In this document: piece after piece, positions 1 through 9,331 of the stretch
Position numbering within the stretch: position 1 is the stretch's first letter
How the letters are laid out: every line of letters begins with the position of its first letter
Assembly: GCA_903891315.1 (NCBI GenBank)
Contig: CAITEF010000118.1
Coordinates: forward strand, 1 to 35,689
Reading direction: 5' to 3'
DNA from: an uncultured Rhodospirillales bacterium
Lineage (GTDB): Bacteria; Pseudomonadota; Alphaproteobacteria; Acetobacterales; Acetobacteraceae
DNA length: 35,689 nucleotides
Position numbers and translations under genes: made by a program
Notes under the pieces: generated by a model
Databases searched by the model: none
The model's input: only the letters and a program-made list of their open reading frames with translations
Told to the model about the DNA's origin: nothing

Positions 1-24
1 GCCAACATCCCCAAGCGCCTCTGA
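1..24 (+). CDS. possible 3' end of an upstream gene (partial)
   Basis: Read in frame 1 the first 24 bases give a short open stretch ending in TGA at 22-24, one base before the convergent mfd stop codon. A plus-strand gene could end here, abutting mfd tail to tail. Only seven codons are visible, so no product can be suggested and the reading may be chance. Confidence 0.2.
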   Translation, partial: ANIPKRL

Positions 25-3000
25 TCACGCCGCCTTCGCCTCATGTGCGATGCGGTTGAGGTTCGACAGCACGTCCCGCGCCAGCTTCACCCGCTGGGTG
101 ATCGTCATCTCGCCCACAATGGCCAGCTTGTGGTCCGGACGCAGCTTCACCAGCCCGCCCTTCTTCCCCAGCCACGTGATCAGCCCCGCCGGGTTGCGGA
201 ACTTGTTGCCGCGGAAGGTGATCACCATCCCCTTCGGCCCAGCGTCGAGCTTCTCCACACCGGAAGACCGGCACAGCCGCTTCAACGCCACGACATGCAG
301 CAGATTGTCGACCTCCTCCGGCAATTTGCCGAAGCGATCCACCAATTCAGCGGCCATTGCCTCACTCTCTGCGTCGTTCTCCAACGCTCCAATCCGGCGA
401 TACAGGCCGAGGCGAACCGGAAGTTCGCGCACATAGGTCTCAGGGATCAGCACCGGCAGGCCGAGGCCGATATTCGGCGTCCAGTCACGCGCCTCGGTGC
501 GTTTCTTGCCCTTCTCGGCGCGCATCTCGGCCACCGCGTCTTCCAGCATCTGCTGATACAACTCGATGCCGACCTCACGGATATGCCCGCTCTGCTCATC
601 CCCCAACAGATTGCCCGCGCCACGAATGTCCAAATCATGCGACGCCAGCGTGAAGCCCGCGCCGAGATTGTCCAGCGTCTGCATCACGCCCAACCGCTTC
701 TCGGCCGCCACCGACAACGCATTGGTCGGCGGCCAGGTCAGATAGGCGTATCCGCGCTGCTTGCCACGTCCGACGCGACCGCGCAGCTGATAGAGCTGGC
801 CCAGCCCGAACATCTCGGCGCGGTGAATGATCAGCGTGTTCACGGCGGGCATGTCGAGCCCGGACTCCACGATATTGGTCGACAGCAGAATGTCGTATTT
901 GCCGTCGCCGAACTCCGTCATCACCCGTTCCAACTCGGTGGGCGAGAGACGACCATGCGCCTGGATGGTCTTTGCCTCTGGGACGATCTCCGACAGGCGT
1001 TTGGCCATCCGGTCGAGATCTTCCAGGCGCGGACAGACGCAGAAAATCTGCCCACCCCGGAACCGTTCGCGCTGAATGGCTTCCCGGATCACAACCGCGT
1101 CGAACGGCATGATAAAGGTGCGCACCGCCAAGCGATCCACTGGGGGCGTTGCAATAATGCTCATCTCGCGCACGCCGGTGAGTGCGAGTTGTAGCGTGCG
1201 CGGAATCGGCGTGGCGGTGAGCGTGAGCACATGCACATCCGCCTTCATCGATTTCAGCTTCTCTTTGTGGGCGACGCCGAAATGCTGCTCCTCGTCGACA
1301 ATCACCAAGCCGAGATTGTCGAATTTTACGCTGTCTGCGAGCAAGGCGTGGGTGCCGATGACAATGCTGATCTCGCCGGTTGCCAGATCCTCCTTCACCT
1401 TCAAAGCGTCCTTGGCGGTGACCATGCGCGAAAGCTGGCCGATCTTGATCGGCAGCCCCTCAAACCGCTTGGTGAAGCCCCGGAAATGCTGGCGGGCGAG
1501 CAAGGTTGTCGGCACCACGACTGCCACCTGCGAGCCGCTCATCGCCGCCACAAACGCCGCGCGCAACGCCACCTCTGTCTTGCCGAAACCGACATCGCCG
1601 CAAATCAGGCGATCCATCGGGCGACCGGATGCAAGATCCTCCAGCACATCGGCAATCGCGCGCGCCTGATCCTCGGTCTCGGCGAACGGGAAGCGGGCGC
1701 AGAACTCGTCCCACGCTCCTTCCGGCGGCGCGATCACCTCAGCCTCATGCAGACGACGCTCGGCGGCGACGCGGATGAGCCCTGCGGCCATGTCGCGAAT
1801 CCGCTGCTTCATCTTCGATTTGCGGTTTTGCCACGACGCGCCGCCAAGTTTGTCGAGCGCCACACCAGCAGTCTCGGAGCCGAAGCGGCTCAGCATCTCG
1901 ATATTTTCGACCGGCAGAAACAGCTTCTGCTCACCGTCATAGAGAATGCGCAGGCAGTCATGCGGCGCATTGCCGACATCGAGTGTCACCAGCCCGTCAT
2001 AGCGGCCGATGCCATGATCCTGATGAACGACAAGATCGCCCTCAGCGATCTCGGTGGCCTCGGCGATAAACTGATCGGCGCGCTTGCGGCGGCGCGGCGG
2101 GCGGGCGATGCGTTCGCCGAGCAGATCCTGCTCGGAGACCAGCGCCAGCTTCTCGGCCACGAAACCGCGTTCGATCCCCAGCGTCAGCAGCGCCAACGAG
2201 CCCAGCTTCACACGCTGGATTTCATCCCAATTGGCGCAAACCTCGACCGGGAAGCTGTGCTCGCTGAGCATATGCTGCAACCGCTCACGCGAGCCCCGCG
2301 ACCACGCCGCGATGATAATCCGCCGTCCCTCGCGAATCCAGCGATCCGCCTGCGCATGCAACTGGTCGAACAGATTGACGCCAACCGTGCCGGTCTTCTG
2401 GGCGAACAACGGCGCAGGCCGTCCGCCGCCATCAACGCCGACAGCGCCATCCGGCAATCCAAACGGCGAGAAGGTGAACACGCCGAAGCCCGAAAGCATC
2501 GCGTCCCAGCCTTCGCGGTCGAGATACAGCCGCTCGGGCGGCAGCGCGCGATACGGAATTTCGCCGTCACGCGGCACCGATTTGCGGGCGGCGTAGTGGT
2601 CGGCGATCATCTCCAGCCGGGAGGTCAGAACATCCTCGCCCTGATGATCGAGGCTGATCGCGGCATTGGGCAGATAATCGAGCAGCGTCTCCATGCTCTC
2701 ATGGAACAGCGGCACGTAATGCTCCATCCCCGGATGGCGATGGCCGTCGGAGATCGACATATAAAGCGGGTCGGTCGCCGCAGCGTTGCTGAACAGATCG
2801 CGCCAATTGGTGCGGAAGCGCGCAACACTGGCCTTGTCGAGAAACACTTCCGAGACCGGGCGCAGGCTGAAACGCTCAATCGCCGCCCCGCTGCGCTGGG
2901 TCGAGGGATCGAAACTGCGCAGCGACTCGATGGTGTCGCCGAACGTGTCGATGCGGATCGGCGCGTCGAGCCCTGCAGGAAAGATGTCGATAATGCCGCC

Positions 3001-3462
3001 ACGAATAGCGTATTCGCCCGGCTCCATCACTGTGCCCGACCGATTGTACCCACGGCCTTCAAGGATGCGGGCGAGATCGTCCGACTTCACCGTACCGTTG
3101 ACTGCCAGCGACATCGACGCACCGTGAAACACATGGCGCGGCGGGATGCGCTGCACCAGCGCGTTCACCGTGGTGAGAACGATTCGCTTGCCTTTCGACT
3201 GCTCCAGCAACGCCGCCAGGGTTGCGATGCGCTCGGAGATGATCGTCGGATTGGGCGAAACGCGGTCATAGGGCAGGCAATCCCAGGCCGGGAAGCGCAG
3301 GATTTCGGCATCCGGCGCGAAGAACGCCAGATGCTCGGCCATCGTGGCCATGCGGGTATCGTCGCGCGCGACATGCAGCAGCGGATAGGCATGTTCCTGC
3401 GCCCGGCGGGCGAGAAGCATCGCATCCCAGCCTTCTGGTGCGCCGTAGACGGTGGCTGTCAT
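25..3462 (-). CDS. mfd: transcription-repair coupling factor Mfd
   Basis: Cytoplasmic ATP-dependent translocase that removes RNA polymerase stalled at DNA lesions and recruits UvrA for nucleotide excision repair. The protein has 1145 residues, the normal Mfd length. The N-terminal third resembles the UvrB damage-recognition fold (PAWDCLPYDRVSPN near residues 58-71). The RNA-polymerase-interaction (CarD-like) region, with VHQDHGIGRYDG, lies in the middle. The helicase part has Walker A GDVGFGKTE near residue 624, the DEEQ box (VIVDEEQHFG) near 720, and the QLRGRVGRG motif. A TRCF C-terminal domain follows. It lies downstream of sdhE on the same strand, so the two may be cotranscribed, with a palindromic repeat (3472-3572) in the 130-bp leader. 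Sequence identity to the family is clear throughout. Confidence 0.98.
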   Translation of the reverse strand: MTATVYGAPEGWDAMLLARRAQEHAYPLLHVARDDTRMATMAEHLAFFAPDAEILRFPAWDCLPYDRVSPNPTIISERIATLAALLEQSKGKRIVLTTVNALVQRIPPRHVFHGASMSLAVNGTVKSDDLARILEGRGYNRSGTVMEPGEYAIRGGIIDIFPAGLDAPIRIDTFGDTIESLRSFDPSTQRSGAAIERFSLRPVSEVFLDKASVARFRTNWRDLFSNAAATDPLYMSISDGHRHPGMEHYVPLFHESMETLLDYLPNAAISLDHQGEDVLTSRLEMIADHYAARKSVPRDGEIPYRALPPERLYLDREGWDAMLSGFGVFTFSPFGLPDGAVGVDGGGRPAPLFAQKTGTVGVNLFDQLHAQADRWIREGRRIIIAAWSRGSRERLQHMLSEHSFPVEVCANWDEIQRVKLGSLALLTLGIERGFVAEKLALVSEQDLLGERIARPPRRRKRADQFIAEATEIAEGDLVVHQDHGIGRYDGLVTLDVGNAPHDCLRILYDGEQKLFLPVENIEMLSRFGSETAGVALDKLGGASWQNRKSKMKQRIRDMAAGLIRVAAERRLHEAEVIAPPEGAWDEFCARFPFAETEDQARAIADVLEDLASGRPMDRLICGDVGFGKTEVALRAAFVAAMSGSQVAVVVPTTLLARQHFRGFTKRFEGLPIKIGQLSRMVTAKDALKVKEDLATGEISIVIGTHALLADSVKFDNLGLVIVDEEQHFGVAHKEKLKSMKADVHVLTLTATPIPRTLQLALTGVREMSIIATPPVDRLAVRTFIMPFDAVVIREAIQRERFRGGQIFCVCPRLEDLDRMAKRLSEIVPEAKTIQAHGRLSPTELERVMTEFGDGKYDILLSTNIVESGLDMPAVNTLIIHRAEMFGLGQLYQLRGRVGRGKQRGYAYLTWPPTNALSVAAEKRLGVMQTLDNLGAGFTLASHDLDIRGAGNLLGDEQSGHIREVGIELYQQMLEDAVAEMRAEKGKKRTEARDWTPNIGLGLPVLIPETYVRELPVRLGLYRRIGALENDAESEAMAAELVDRFGKLPEEVDNLLHVVALKRLCRSSGVEKLDAGPKGMVITFRGNKFRNPAGLITWLGKKGGLVKLRPDHKLAIVGEMTITQRVKLARDVLSNLNRIAHEAKAA

Positions 3463-3471
3463 TTCATCACA

Positions 3472-3572
3472 CCGTCATTGCGAGGCCCGCTTGCGGGCCG
3501 TGGCAATCCATCGATGTCAAAGATCACATTCTTCGCCCTCGATGGATCGCGACGCTTCGCTCGCGATGACGG
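3472..3572. repeat. imperfect palindromic intergenic repeat, copy 1
   Basis: The left arm starts CCGTCATTGCGAG and runs to CAATCCATCGA. The right arm runs TCGATGGATCGCGACG to CGCGATGACGG. Reverse-complementing the right arm gives a close match to the left, so the RNA could fold into a long hairpin. The left arm carries an extra small hairpin (GGCCCGCTTGCGGGCC). A second member of the family is at 11472-11560, sharing the GACGCTTCGCTC core and the GATGACGG end. The repeat occupies most of the gap between sdhE and mfd and would be in the mfd leader if the two are cotranscribed. It resembles the small mobile or REP-like palindromes common in alphaproteobacterial intergenic DNA. Confidence 0.75.
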
Positions 3573-3592
3573 AAAATTGGCAGGAAGGAGAT

Positions 3593-3880
3593 TCATCTCC
3601 GGCCAGAACCCTGGTCCGCCGCCAATTTCATCGCCCGCAGCATCGGACTGTCGGCATGCGACGGAATCGGCAGCCGACCTGTCAGCCAATCGGCCAGATC
3701 GGCGTCCTGGAGTTCCATCACTTCCTCCAGCGCATCCATCTCCGATTCTGACATCGAATCGATTCGCGCGGCCACGAATCCGCCGATCAGCAGGTCGGTT
3801 TCATGGGTGCCGCGATGGTTGGCGCGGAAAAGCAGGCGGCGTCGCCGAATGTCGCTGGGCGAGAGCGGGTTTTCTGTCAT
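3593..3880 (-). CDS. sdhE: succinate dehydrogenase assembly factor SdhE (YgfY/DUF339 family)
   Basis: Small 95-residue cytoplasmic protein that promotes covalent FAD attachment to the SdhA flavoprotein subunit of succinate dehydrogenase. The family signature is present: an N-terminal Arg-rich segment (RRRRLLFRANHRG) with the invariant RGxxE motif at residues 23-27 (RGTHE), then an acidic helix and DADLADWLTGR. The start ATG (complement of 3878-3880) gives the usual family length. An open frame continues far beyond this start on the same strand, but it is antisense to recG and lacks family similarity. The sdhE start lies 3 bp from the ATG proposed for divergent recG. sdhE next to recG and mfd is a familiar alphaproteobacterial arrangement. 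Confidence 0.93.
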   Translation of the reverse strand: MTENPLSPSDIRRRRLLFRANHRGTHETDLLIGGFVAARIDSMSESEMDALEEVMELQDADLADWLTGRLPIPSHADSPMLRAMKLAADQGSGRR

Positions 3881-3883
3881 GAC

Positions 3884-5971
3884 ATGGCAAGCTATAGCGA
3901 GCGTCCCCAACTGAGTCAGCCCGTGGAACCCTACCATCTCGATCCGCTTTTCGCAGAGCTGACCGCGTTGCGCGGCGTGGGCGACGCACTTGCCAAATTG
4001 ATGGCCCGCGCCACCGGCGGCAATCGGGTGATCGATCTGGTGTTTCACCTGCCCGAATCCTATCTCGACCGCCGTGAACGCAGCACAATCAAATCCTCTG
4101 TGCCGGGCCAAGTGGTCACGCTGGAGGTCGATGTCATCCGCATCGAACGGCCGCAAACCTCCAAGCAGCCGACGAAGGTGATGGTGAGCGATGGCAGTGG
4201 GTTTGCCGATCTCGTCTTCTTCCGCTCCTTCCCCGAGGCGAAACTGCGCGTGGGCAGCCGCGTGCTGATCGCGGGCAAGATGGATGACCGCCGCCAGATC
4301 GCCCATCCCGACCATATCGCGCCCGCCGAGCACCCAGATCGTTTCCCCGCCGTCGAGCAGGTCTGGCCGCTGTCGGCGGGGCTGTTCGCCTGGCATCTCC
4401 GCCGACCGGTCGTCGAGGCGGTGTCTCGGGTGCCGGAGAACATCCCGGAATGGCACGATGCCCCCTTGATGCAGCGCGAGGATTGGCCGTCCTTCCTGGA
4501 AGCCCTGCGCGGCCTGCAACTCCCCACCACCCTCCCCGCCCCCGAATTCCGCCGCCGTCTCGCCTATGACGAGTTGCTCGCGGGCCAAGTTGCCATCGGC
4601 ATCATGAAACGCCGCAACCGCGAGCGGCCTGGGAGGTCCTTGGTGGGGGATGGGAAGCTGAGGGCAAAAGCGCTCCAGGCATTCGGCCACGAACTGACCG
4701 AGGCGCAACGTCACGCCCTCGCCGAAATCGACGCCGATCTGGCCGCCCCCAACCGGATGATGCGGCTGCTGCAAGGCGATGTCGGCTCCGGCAAGACAGT
4801 CGTTGCCGCGCTGGCGATGCTGCGCGCGGTCGAAGCCGGCGCACAGGCGGCGATTATGGCCCCCACCGAACTCCTCGCCCGCCAACACGCCCGCACGCTG
4901 GCCGCGATCTCGCCCGTGCCAACCGCGCTGCTCGCTGGAACCGTCACCGGCAAGGAACGCGCGCGGGTCCTGGAAGGTCTGGCGGACGGCTCGATCCCGA
5001 TTGCCATCGGCACCCATGCGCTGGTGCAGGAGGGTGTCGCCTTCCGCGATCTGGCGCTCGCGGTGATCGACGAGCAACACCGCTTCGGAGTCAATCAGCG
5101 CCTCATGCTCGGCCAAAAGGGCGAGCAGACCGATGTGCTGGTGATGACGGCCACGCCCATCCCGCGCACCATGCTGCTCACCCAATGGGGCGAGATGCAG
5201 ACCTCGCGCCTGTCCGGCAAACCCGCTGGGCGCCAACCGATTCGTACCACCACCCACGCGCTGTCCAGCATCGGCACAGTGCTGCAGGCGGTGGCCCGCG
5301 CAATCAACGCAGGAGCGCTGGTCTATTGGGTCTGCCCGCTGGTCAGCGAGAGCGAGACCTCCGATCTCGCCGCAGTTGAGGCCCGTTATGCCACGCTGTT
5401 CGAACGCTTCGGCGATATCGTCGGCCTCGCGCATGGGCGGCAGGACACCAATGTCCGCGAGGCGGCGATTGCGGATTTCGCTGCCGGAAAGACCAAGATC
5501 CTGGTCGCCACCACCGTGATCGAAGTCGGAGTCGATGTGCCCGCCGCGAGCGTGATGGTCATCGAACAGGCCGAACGCTTCGGCCTCGCCCAGCTTCACC
5601 AGCTCCGAGGTCGCGTCGGGCGCGGGTCGGCGCAAAGTTTCTGTCTGCTGCTGTTCGACGACAACCTCACCGAAACCGCCCGCAAACGCCTCGCTTTGTT
5701 GCGCGAGACCGAGGACGGGTTCCGCATCGCCGACGAGGATTTCCGTCTGCGCGGCGGCGGTGATCTGCTCGGCACGCGCCAATCTGGCCTGCCGGGCTGG
5801 AAGATCGCCGATCCGGAGACCGATGAGGGTCTGCTGCACATGGCCGGGCGCGATGCCGACGTGTTGCTCACAGGTGACCCAAGATTAACATCTCCGCGAG
5901 GCCGCGCGATCCGACTGCTGCTAAGGTTGTTCGACCGTATAGAGGCTTTCCGAACCTTGAACTCCGGCTGA
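3884..5971 (+). CDS. recG: ATP-dependent DNA helicase RecG
   Basis: Branch-migration helicase that remodels stalled replication forks and Holliday junctions. The N-terminal wedge/OB region (LTALRGVGDALAKL, then a QVVTLEVDV strand) is followed by two helicase lobes: Walker A GDVGSGKT near residue 300, VIDEQHRFG near 393, TATPIPRT, and QLRGRVGRG near 575. The product has 695 residues, normal for RecG. The start is uncertain. ATG 3884 leaves 3 bp between the recG and sdhE starts. GTG 3923 (VEPYHLDPLF) aligns better with where most RecG proteins begin and is a real alternative. Upstream in-frame codons from 3803 overlap sdhE and are unlikely to be translated. Confidence 0.96.
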   Translation: MASYSERPQLSQPVEPYHLDPLFAELTALRGVGDALAKLMARATGGNRVIDLVFHLPESYLDRRERSTIKSSVPGQVVTLEVDVIRIERPQTSKQPTKVMVSDGSGFADLVFFRSFPEAKLRVGSRVLIAGKMDDRRQIAHPDHIAPAEHPDRFPAVEQVWPLSAGLFAWHLRRPVVEAVSRVPENIPEWHDAPLMQREDWPSFLEALRGLQLPTTLPAPEFRRRLAYDELLAGQVAIGIMKRRNRERPGRSLVGDGKLRAKALQAFGHELTEAQRHALAEIDADLAAPNRMMRLLQGDVGSGKTVVAALAMLRAVEAGAQAAIMAPTELLARQHARTLAAISPVPTALLAGTVTGKERARVLEGLADGSIPIAIGTHALVQEGVAFRDLALAVIDEQHRFGVNQRLMLGQKGEQTDVLVMTATPIPRTMLLTQWGEMQTSRLSGKPAGRQPIRTTTHALSSIGTVLQAVARAINAGALVYWVCPLVSESETSDLAAVEARYATLFERFGDIVGLAHGRQDTNVREAAIADFAAGKTKILVATTVIEVGVDVPAASVMVIEQAERFGLAQLHQLRGRVGRGSAQSFCLLLFDDNLTETARKRLALLRETEDGFRIADEDFRLRGGGDLLGTRQSGLPGWKIADPETDEGLLHMAGRDADVLLTGDPRLTSPRGRAIRLLLRLFDRIEAFRTLNSG

Positions 5972-6013
5972 GCTTTCGCCATTGAAGATGTCACCGAAGG
6001 AGAACAGCGCGAC

Positions 6014-6751
6014 GTGGCGGACATCCTGATCGACATCGCTCGTCTGACCAAGAAATTCGGCAACTTCACCGCGGTGGACGGCGTCTCGTTCAGTGTCGAG
6101 CGTGGTGAGGTGCTGGGGTTTCTCGGGCCGAACGGCGCGGGCAAATCCACCACCATGCGCATGCTGGCCGGTTTCGTCCGCCCCACCATCGGCCGCGCCT
6201 CGATCTGCGGCTATGACGTGATCGATCAAGGCGTCCAAGCCCGGCGCTGCCTCGGCTATCTGCCGGAAGGTGCGCCCTGCTACCCGGATATGAGCGTGGA
6301 GGATTTCCTCGCCTTCATCGGTCGCATGCGCGGCTTAGATGGCGGCGAGTTGCGCGACCACATCCGGCAATCGCTTCGTCTGGCCGATCTGCTGGAAGTC
6401 TCCCGCCTGCCGATCGAGACCCTCTCCAAAGGCACCAAACGCCGCGTCGGTCTCGCCCAGGCGCTGTTGCACGACCCCGACGTTCTGGTGCTCGACGAGC
6501 CTACCGACGGGCTTGATCCCAACCAGAAACACCAGATTCGCCAACTGATCCGCAGCATGGCACCGCGCAAGGCGATCATCATCTCCACCCATATCCTGGA
6601 GGAGGTCGACGCCGTCTGCACGCGGGCGATCATCATCGCGGGCGGCCGGATCGTGGCCGACGACACGCCGATGGGCCTCACCTTCAAACACCCCTCCGGC
6701 AAACTTGATGACGCCTTCCGCCTGCTCACCAGGCCCGAGGAAGCGGCATGA
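6014..6751 (+). CDS. ABC transporter ATP-binding protein, GldA-like
   Basis: ATPase subunit of an ABC-2 type transporter, 245 residues. Walker A GPNGAGKST is at 38-46, the signature LSKGTKRR at 137-144, Walker B VLVLDEP at 157-163, D-loop GLDP at 166-169 and the switch His at 193. It begins at GTG, preceded by AAGGAG at 5997-6002. The stop overlaps the next start by 4 bp (ATGA). The following genes (permease, GldG-like protein, DUF4340 protein) define the set called gliding-motility ABC transporter GldAFG in Bacteroidetes. Proteobacterial relatives have no demonstrated motility role, so the substrate is unknown here. Confidence 0.92.
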   Translation: MADILIDIARLTKKFGNFTAVDGVSFSVERGEVLGFLGPNGAGKSTTMRMLAGFVRPTIGRASICGYDVIDQGVQARRCLGYLPEGAPCYPDMSVEDFLAFIGRMRGLDGGELRDHIRQSLRLADLLEVSRLPIETLSKGTKRRVGLAQALLHDPDVLVLDEPTDGLDPNQKHQIRQLIRSMAPRKAIIISTHILEEVDAVCTRAIIIAGGRIVADDTPMGLTFKHPSGKLDDAFRLLTRPEEAA

Positions 6752-7479
6752 ATGCGGCCTGGATCATCGCGCGGCGCGAATTGGCGGCGTATTTTGCCAC
6801 ACCTGTTGCGGTGGTGTTCATCGTCATCTTCCTGGCATTGCAGGGAGCGCTCACCTTCAATGTCGGCAATTTCTTCGACCGCAATCAGGCCGATCTGGTG
6901 CCGTTCTTCAACTTCCTGCCATGGGTTCTGCTGCTGCTCGTCCCCGCATTGACGATGCGGCAATGGGCGGAAGAACGTCGCCAGGGCAGCATCGAATTGC
7001 TGCTCACCCTGCCGATCACGCCGTTCCAGGCGGTTCTCGGCAAATTCCTTGCCGCCTGGATGTTCTGCACCCTGGCGATCCTGCTCACCTTCCCCTTCGT
7101 GCTGACGGTGAATTACCTTGGCCACCCCGACAACGGCGCGATCCTGGCCGGCTATGTCGGCGCGATCCTGTTGGCGGGCAGTTTCCTCTCCATCGGGGCT
7201 GCGTTGTCGGCCAGCACGAAGAACCAGGTGATCGCCTTCATCCTCGCTGTCGCCGTGTGTTTCGCCGCCCTGGCCACCGGCACGGCGACGGTCTCCGACT
7301 ACATCTCGCGCATCGCCCCTGATGTGGCGAATGTGGTGCGGTTGCTCTCGGTCGCCGACCGGTTCGGCGATTTCACCCGCGGCGTGATCGCCTTGCGCGA
7401 TGTGCTTTATTTCGCCTCGTTCATCGTCTTTTTCCTCGTCCTGGCCACTGAACTGGTCGACGCGAAGCGGGCGGATTGA
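6748..7479 (+). CDS. ABC-2 type transporter permease, GldF-like
   Basis: Integral membrane protein of 243 residues with about six hydrophobic segments. The first is at 15-35 (YFATPVAVVFIVIFLALQG), followed by a short loop and FFNFLPWVLLLLVPALTM. The motif RQWAEERRQGSIELLLTLPI is characteristic of ABC-2 permeases of this family. The last helix lies near 215-235. ATG overlaps the ATPase stop by 4 bp. It should pair with the preceding ATPase. The product is known only by family resemblance, and no substrate can be inferred. Confidence 0.9.
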   Translation: MNAAWIIARRELAAYFATPVAVVFIVIFLALQGALTFNVGNFFDRNQADLVPFFNFLPWVLLLLVPALTMRQWAEERRQGSIELLLTLPITPFQAVLGKFLAAWMFCTLAILLTFPFVLTVNYLGHPDNGAILAGYVGAILLAGSFLSIGAALSASTKNQVIAFILAVAVCFAALATGTATVSDYISRIAPDVANVVRLLSVADRFGDFTRGVIALRDVLYFASFIVFFLVLATELVDAKRAD

Positions 7480-7486
7480 GAGGGCC

Positions 7487-9331
7487 ATGAAGCGCTTTTT
7501 CACCTCCCTGTTCGGCTGCGCTGGCCTGCTGATGCTGCTGCTCGGCCTGAACATGATCGCCCATCCGAATCTGGTCGGCGTGCAGATCGATCTCACCCAG
7601 CAGAAACTCTACACGCTCTCACCCGGCACCCGTTCAGTGCTCGCCTCGCTGAAAGAGCCGATCACGCTGCGGCTGTTCTATTCACCGGAACTCGGCACCC
7701 GTATTCCGCAATATGCCGGCTATGTCGACCGCGTGCGCGAGATGCTGCGCGAATATGCCGCCCTTGCACCAGGCAAAATCCGGCTCGAATTCCACTCCCC
7801 CGAGCCGTTCAGCGAAGACGAGGACCGCGCGGCGGGCTATGGCCTGCAGGGTGTGCCGCTCGACCAATCCGGCGAGAAGGTGTTTTTCGGCCTGCAAGGC
7901 ACCAATCTGCTCGATGACGAACGCGCCATCGCCTTCTTCCAGCCGGAGCGTGAGCGTTTCCTCGAATTCGACCTCACCAAATTGGTGCTCGACCTCGCCA
8001 ACCCCACCAAGCCCGTTGTCGGGCTGATGACGCAGCTGGAGATCGACGGCAATCCGCAACTCATGTTGCAACGTCGGGGCGGCACGCCGTGGGCGGTGAT
8101 GACCGGGCTGCGGCAAAGCGCCTCGGTGCAGCAGATTCCCGTCAACGCTGACAGCATTCCGGCCAATGTGCAGGTTCTGATGGTGGTGCATCCGCAGAAC
8201 CTGCCGGAGACCACCTTGTATGCCATCGACCAGTTCGTCATGCGCGGCGGGCGGCTGCTGGCGATGGTGGCCCCCTCCAATGAGACGGTGAGCACCGACG
8301 GCAATCCGGACAATTCCAGCAATCTCGGCAAGCTGTTCGAAGCGTGGGGCATCGGCTTCGATCCGCAGCAGGCAGTGGGCGATCAGGACGGTGCGTGGAA
8401 GGTGCGCGGCAACGGGCGTGATGGCTCGGATTCGGTGACCTTCGTCGGCTATTTCAGCGTGCGCGACGGCATCAACCACGACGATCCGGCCACCGCCGAT
8501 CTGCAGGAAGTGGTGATGGCCAATCCGGGCTTCCTCACCGTTGATCCGCAATACGGCCTGAAGGTGACCCCATTGCTCACCACCTCGGACCACTCCGCCC
8601 GGATCCCGGCGGAGGTCCTGCGCAACGATCCTGACCCGGCGAAGTTACTGGAAAGCTTCAAGCCAGATGGCCAGCACCGCATCCTCGCCGCACGGCTGCG
8701 CGGGTCGCTGCATTCGGCATTCGACACACCGCCGCCGGGGGCAAAGGGTGAGTATTTGGCCGGGAGCAAAGGCGCCGCCAATCTGGTGGTGATCGCCGAC
8801 ACCGACATGCTGTCGGATCGGTTCTGGACCCGCAGCGCCGATTTCTTCGGCGCCGCCAACGCCACACCGTTCGCCGACAACGCAACATTCATCGAGAACC
8901 TCGTCGGCACCTTGGCTGGCGGCGACGCGCTGATCGGCCTGCGCAGCCGGGGGGGTGCCGCGCGGCCGTTCGCACTGGTTGATGCGATGCGGCGCGACGC
9001 CGAGACCCGCTATCGCGAGAGCGAAACCGAGCTGACGCGCCATCTCGACGAGGTCAGCAAGCAGCTTGACGATATGCGCGGCGGTCGCGACGGCTCGTCC
9101 AATGTGGCGCTCAACGCCGCCCAACTTGCCGCGATCGACGATCTCAAACGCGACATCAGCGACACGCGGGCGCGGCTGCGTCTGGTGCAGTTCAATTTGC
9201 GCCACGACATCGGCACACTGAAGCTTCGGCTGCAGATTTTCGATGTCGTGCTGGTGCCCGCCTTGTTGCTGGTGATCGCCTTCATCCTGGCGCTGATCCG
9301 AACCGCACGACGCACGCGGAGGCCAGTATGA
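7487..9331 (+). CDS. GldG-like ABC transporter auxiliary protein
   Basis: Protein of 614 residues. It has an N-terminal membrane anchor (LFGCAGLLMLLLGLNMIAHP), a long periplasmic part of the GldG/ABC-transporter auxiliary type (LTQQKLYTLSPGTRSVLASL, then LRLFYSPELG), a predicted coiled-coil stretch near 500-580 rich in Glu/Arg/Asp, and a C-terminal helix VVLVPALLLVIAFILALI. The start ATG 7487 is 7 bp after the permease stop. An earlier in-frame codon at 7400 overlaps the permease and gives an unrelated peptide. In the family this protein and the permease form the membrane complex with the GldA-like ATPase. Confidence 0.88.
   Translation: MKRFFTSLFGCAGLLMLLLGLNMIAHPNLVGVQIDLTQQKLYTLSPGTRSVLASLKEPITLRLFYSPELGTRIPQYAGYVDRVREMLREYAALAPGKIRLEFHSPEPFSEDEDRAAGYGLQGVPLDQSGEKVFFGLQGTNLLDDERAIAFFQPERERFLEFDLTKLVLDLANPTKPVVGLMTQLEIDGNPQLMLQRRGGTPWAVMTGLRQSASVQQIPVNADSIPANVQVLMVVHPQNLPETTLYAIDQFVMRGGRLLAMVAPSNETVSTDGNPDNSSNLGKLFEAWGIGFDPQQAVGDQDGAWKVRGNGRDGSDSVTFVGYFSVRDGINHDDPATADLQEVVMANPGFLTVDPQYGLKVTPLLTTSDHSARIPAEVLRNDPDPAKLLESFKPDGQHRILAARLRGSLHSAFDTPPPGAKGEYLAGSKGAANLVVIADTDMLSDRFWTRSADFFGAANATPFADNATFIENLVGTLAGGDALIGLRSRGGAARPFALVDAMRRDAETRYRESETELTRHLDEVSKQLDDMRGGRDGSSNVALNAAQLAAIDDLKRDISDTRARLRLVQFNLRHDIGTLKLRLQIFDVVLVPALLLVIAFILALIRTARRTRRPV

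Noticed and set aside
1231-3882. 883-codon plus-strand open frame
   Set aside because: It is antisense to mfd and sdhE, rich in His/Arg/Gln as expected from the complement of GC-rich coding DNA, and has no family motif.
3881-5839. Long minus-strand open frame upstream of sdhE in the same phase
   Set aside because: Antisense to recG with low-complexity composition; only the last 95 codons match a family (SdhE).
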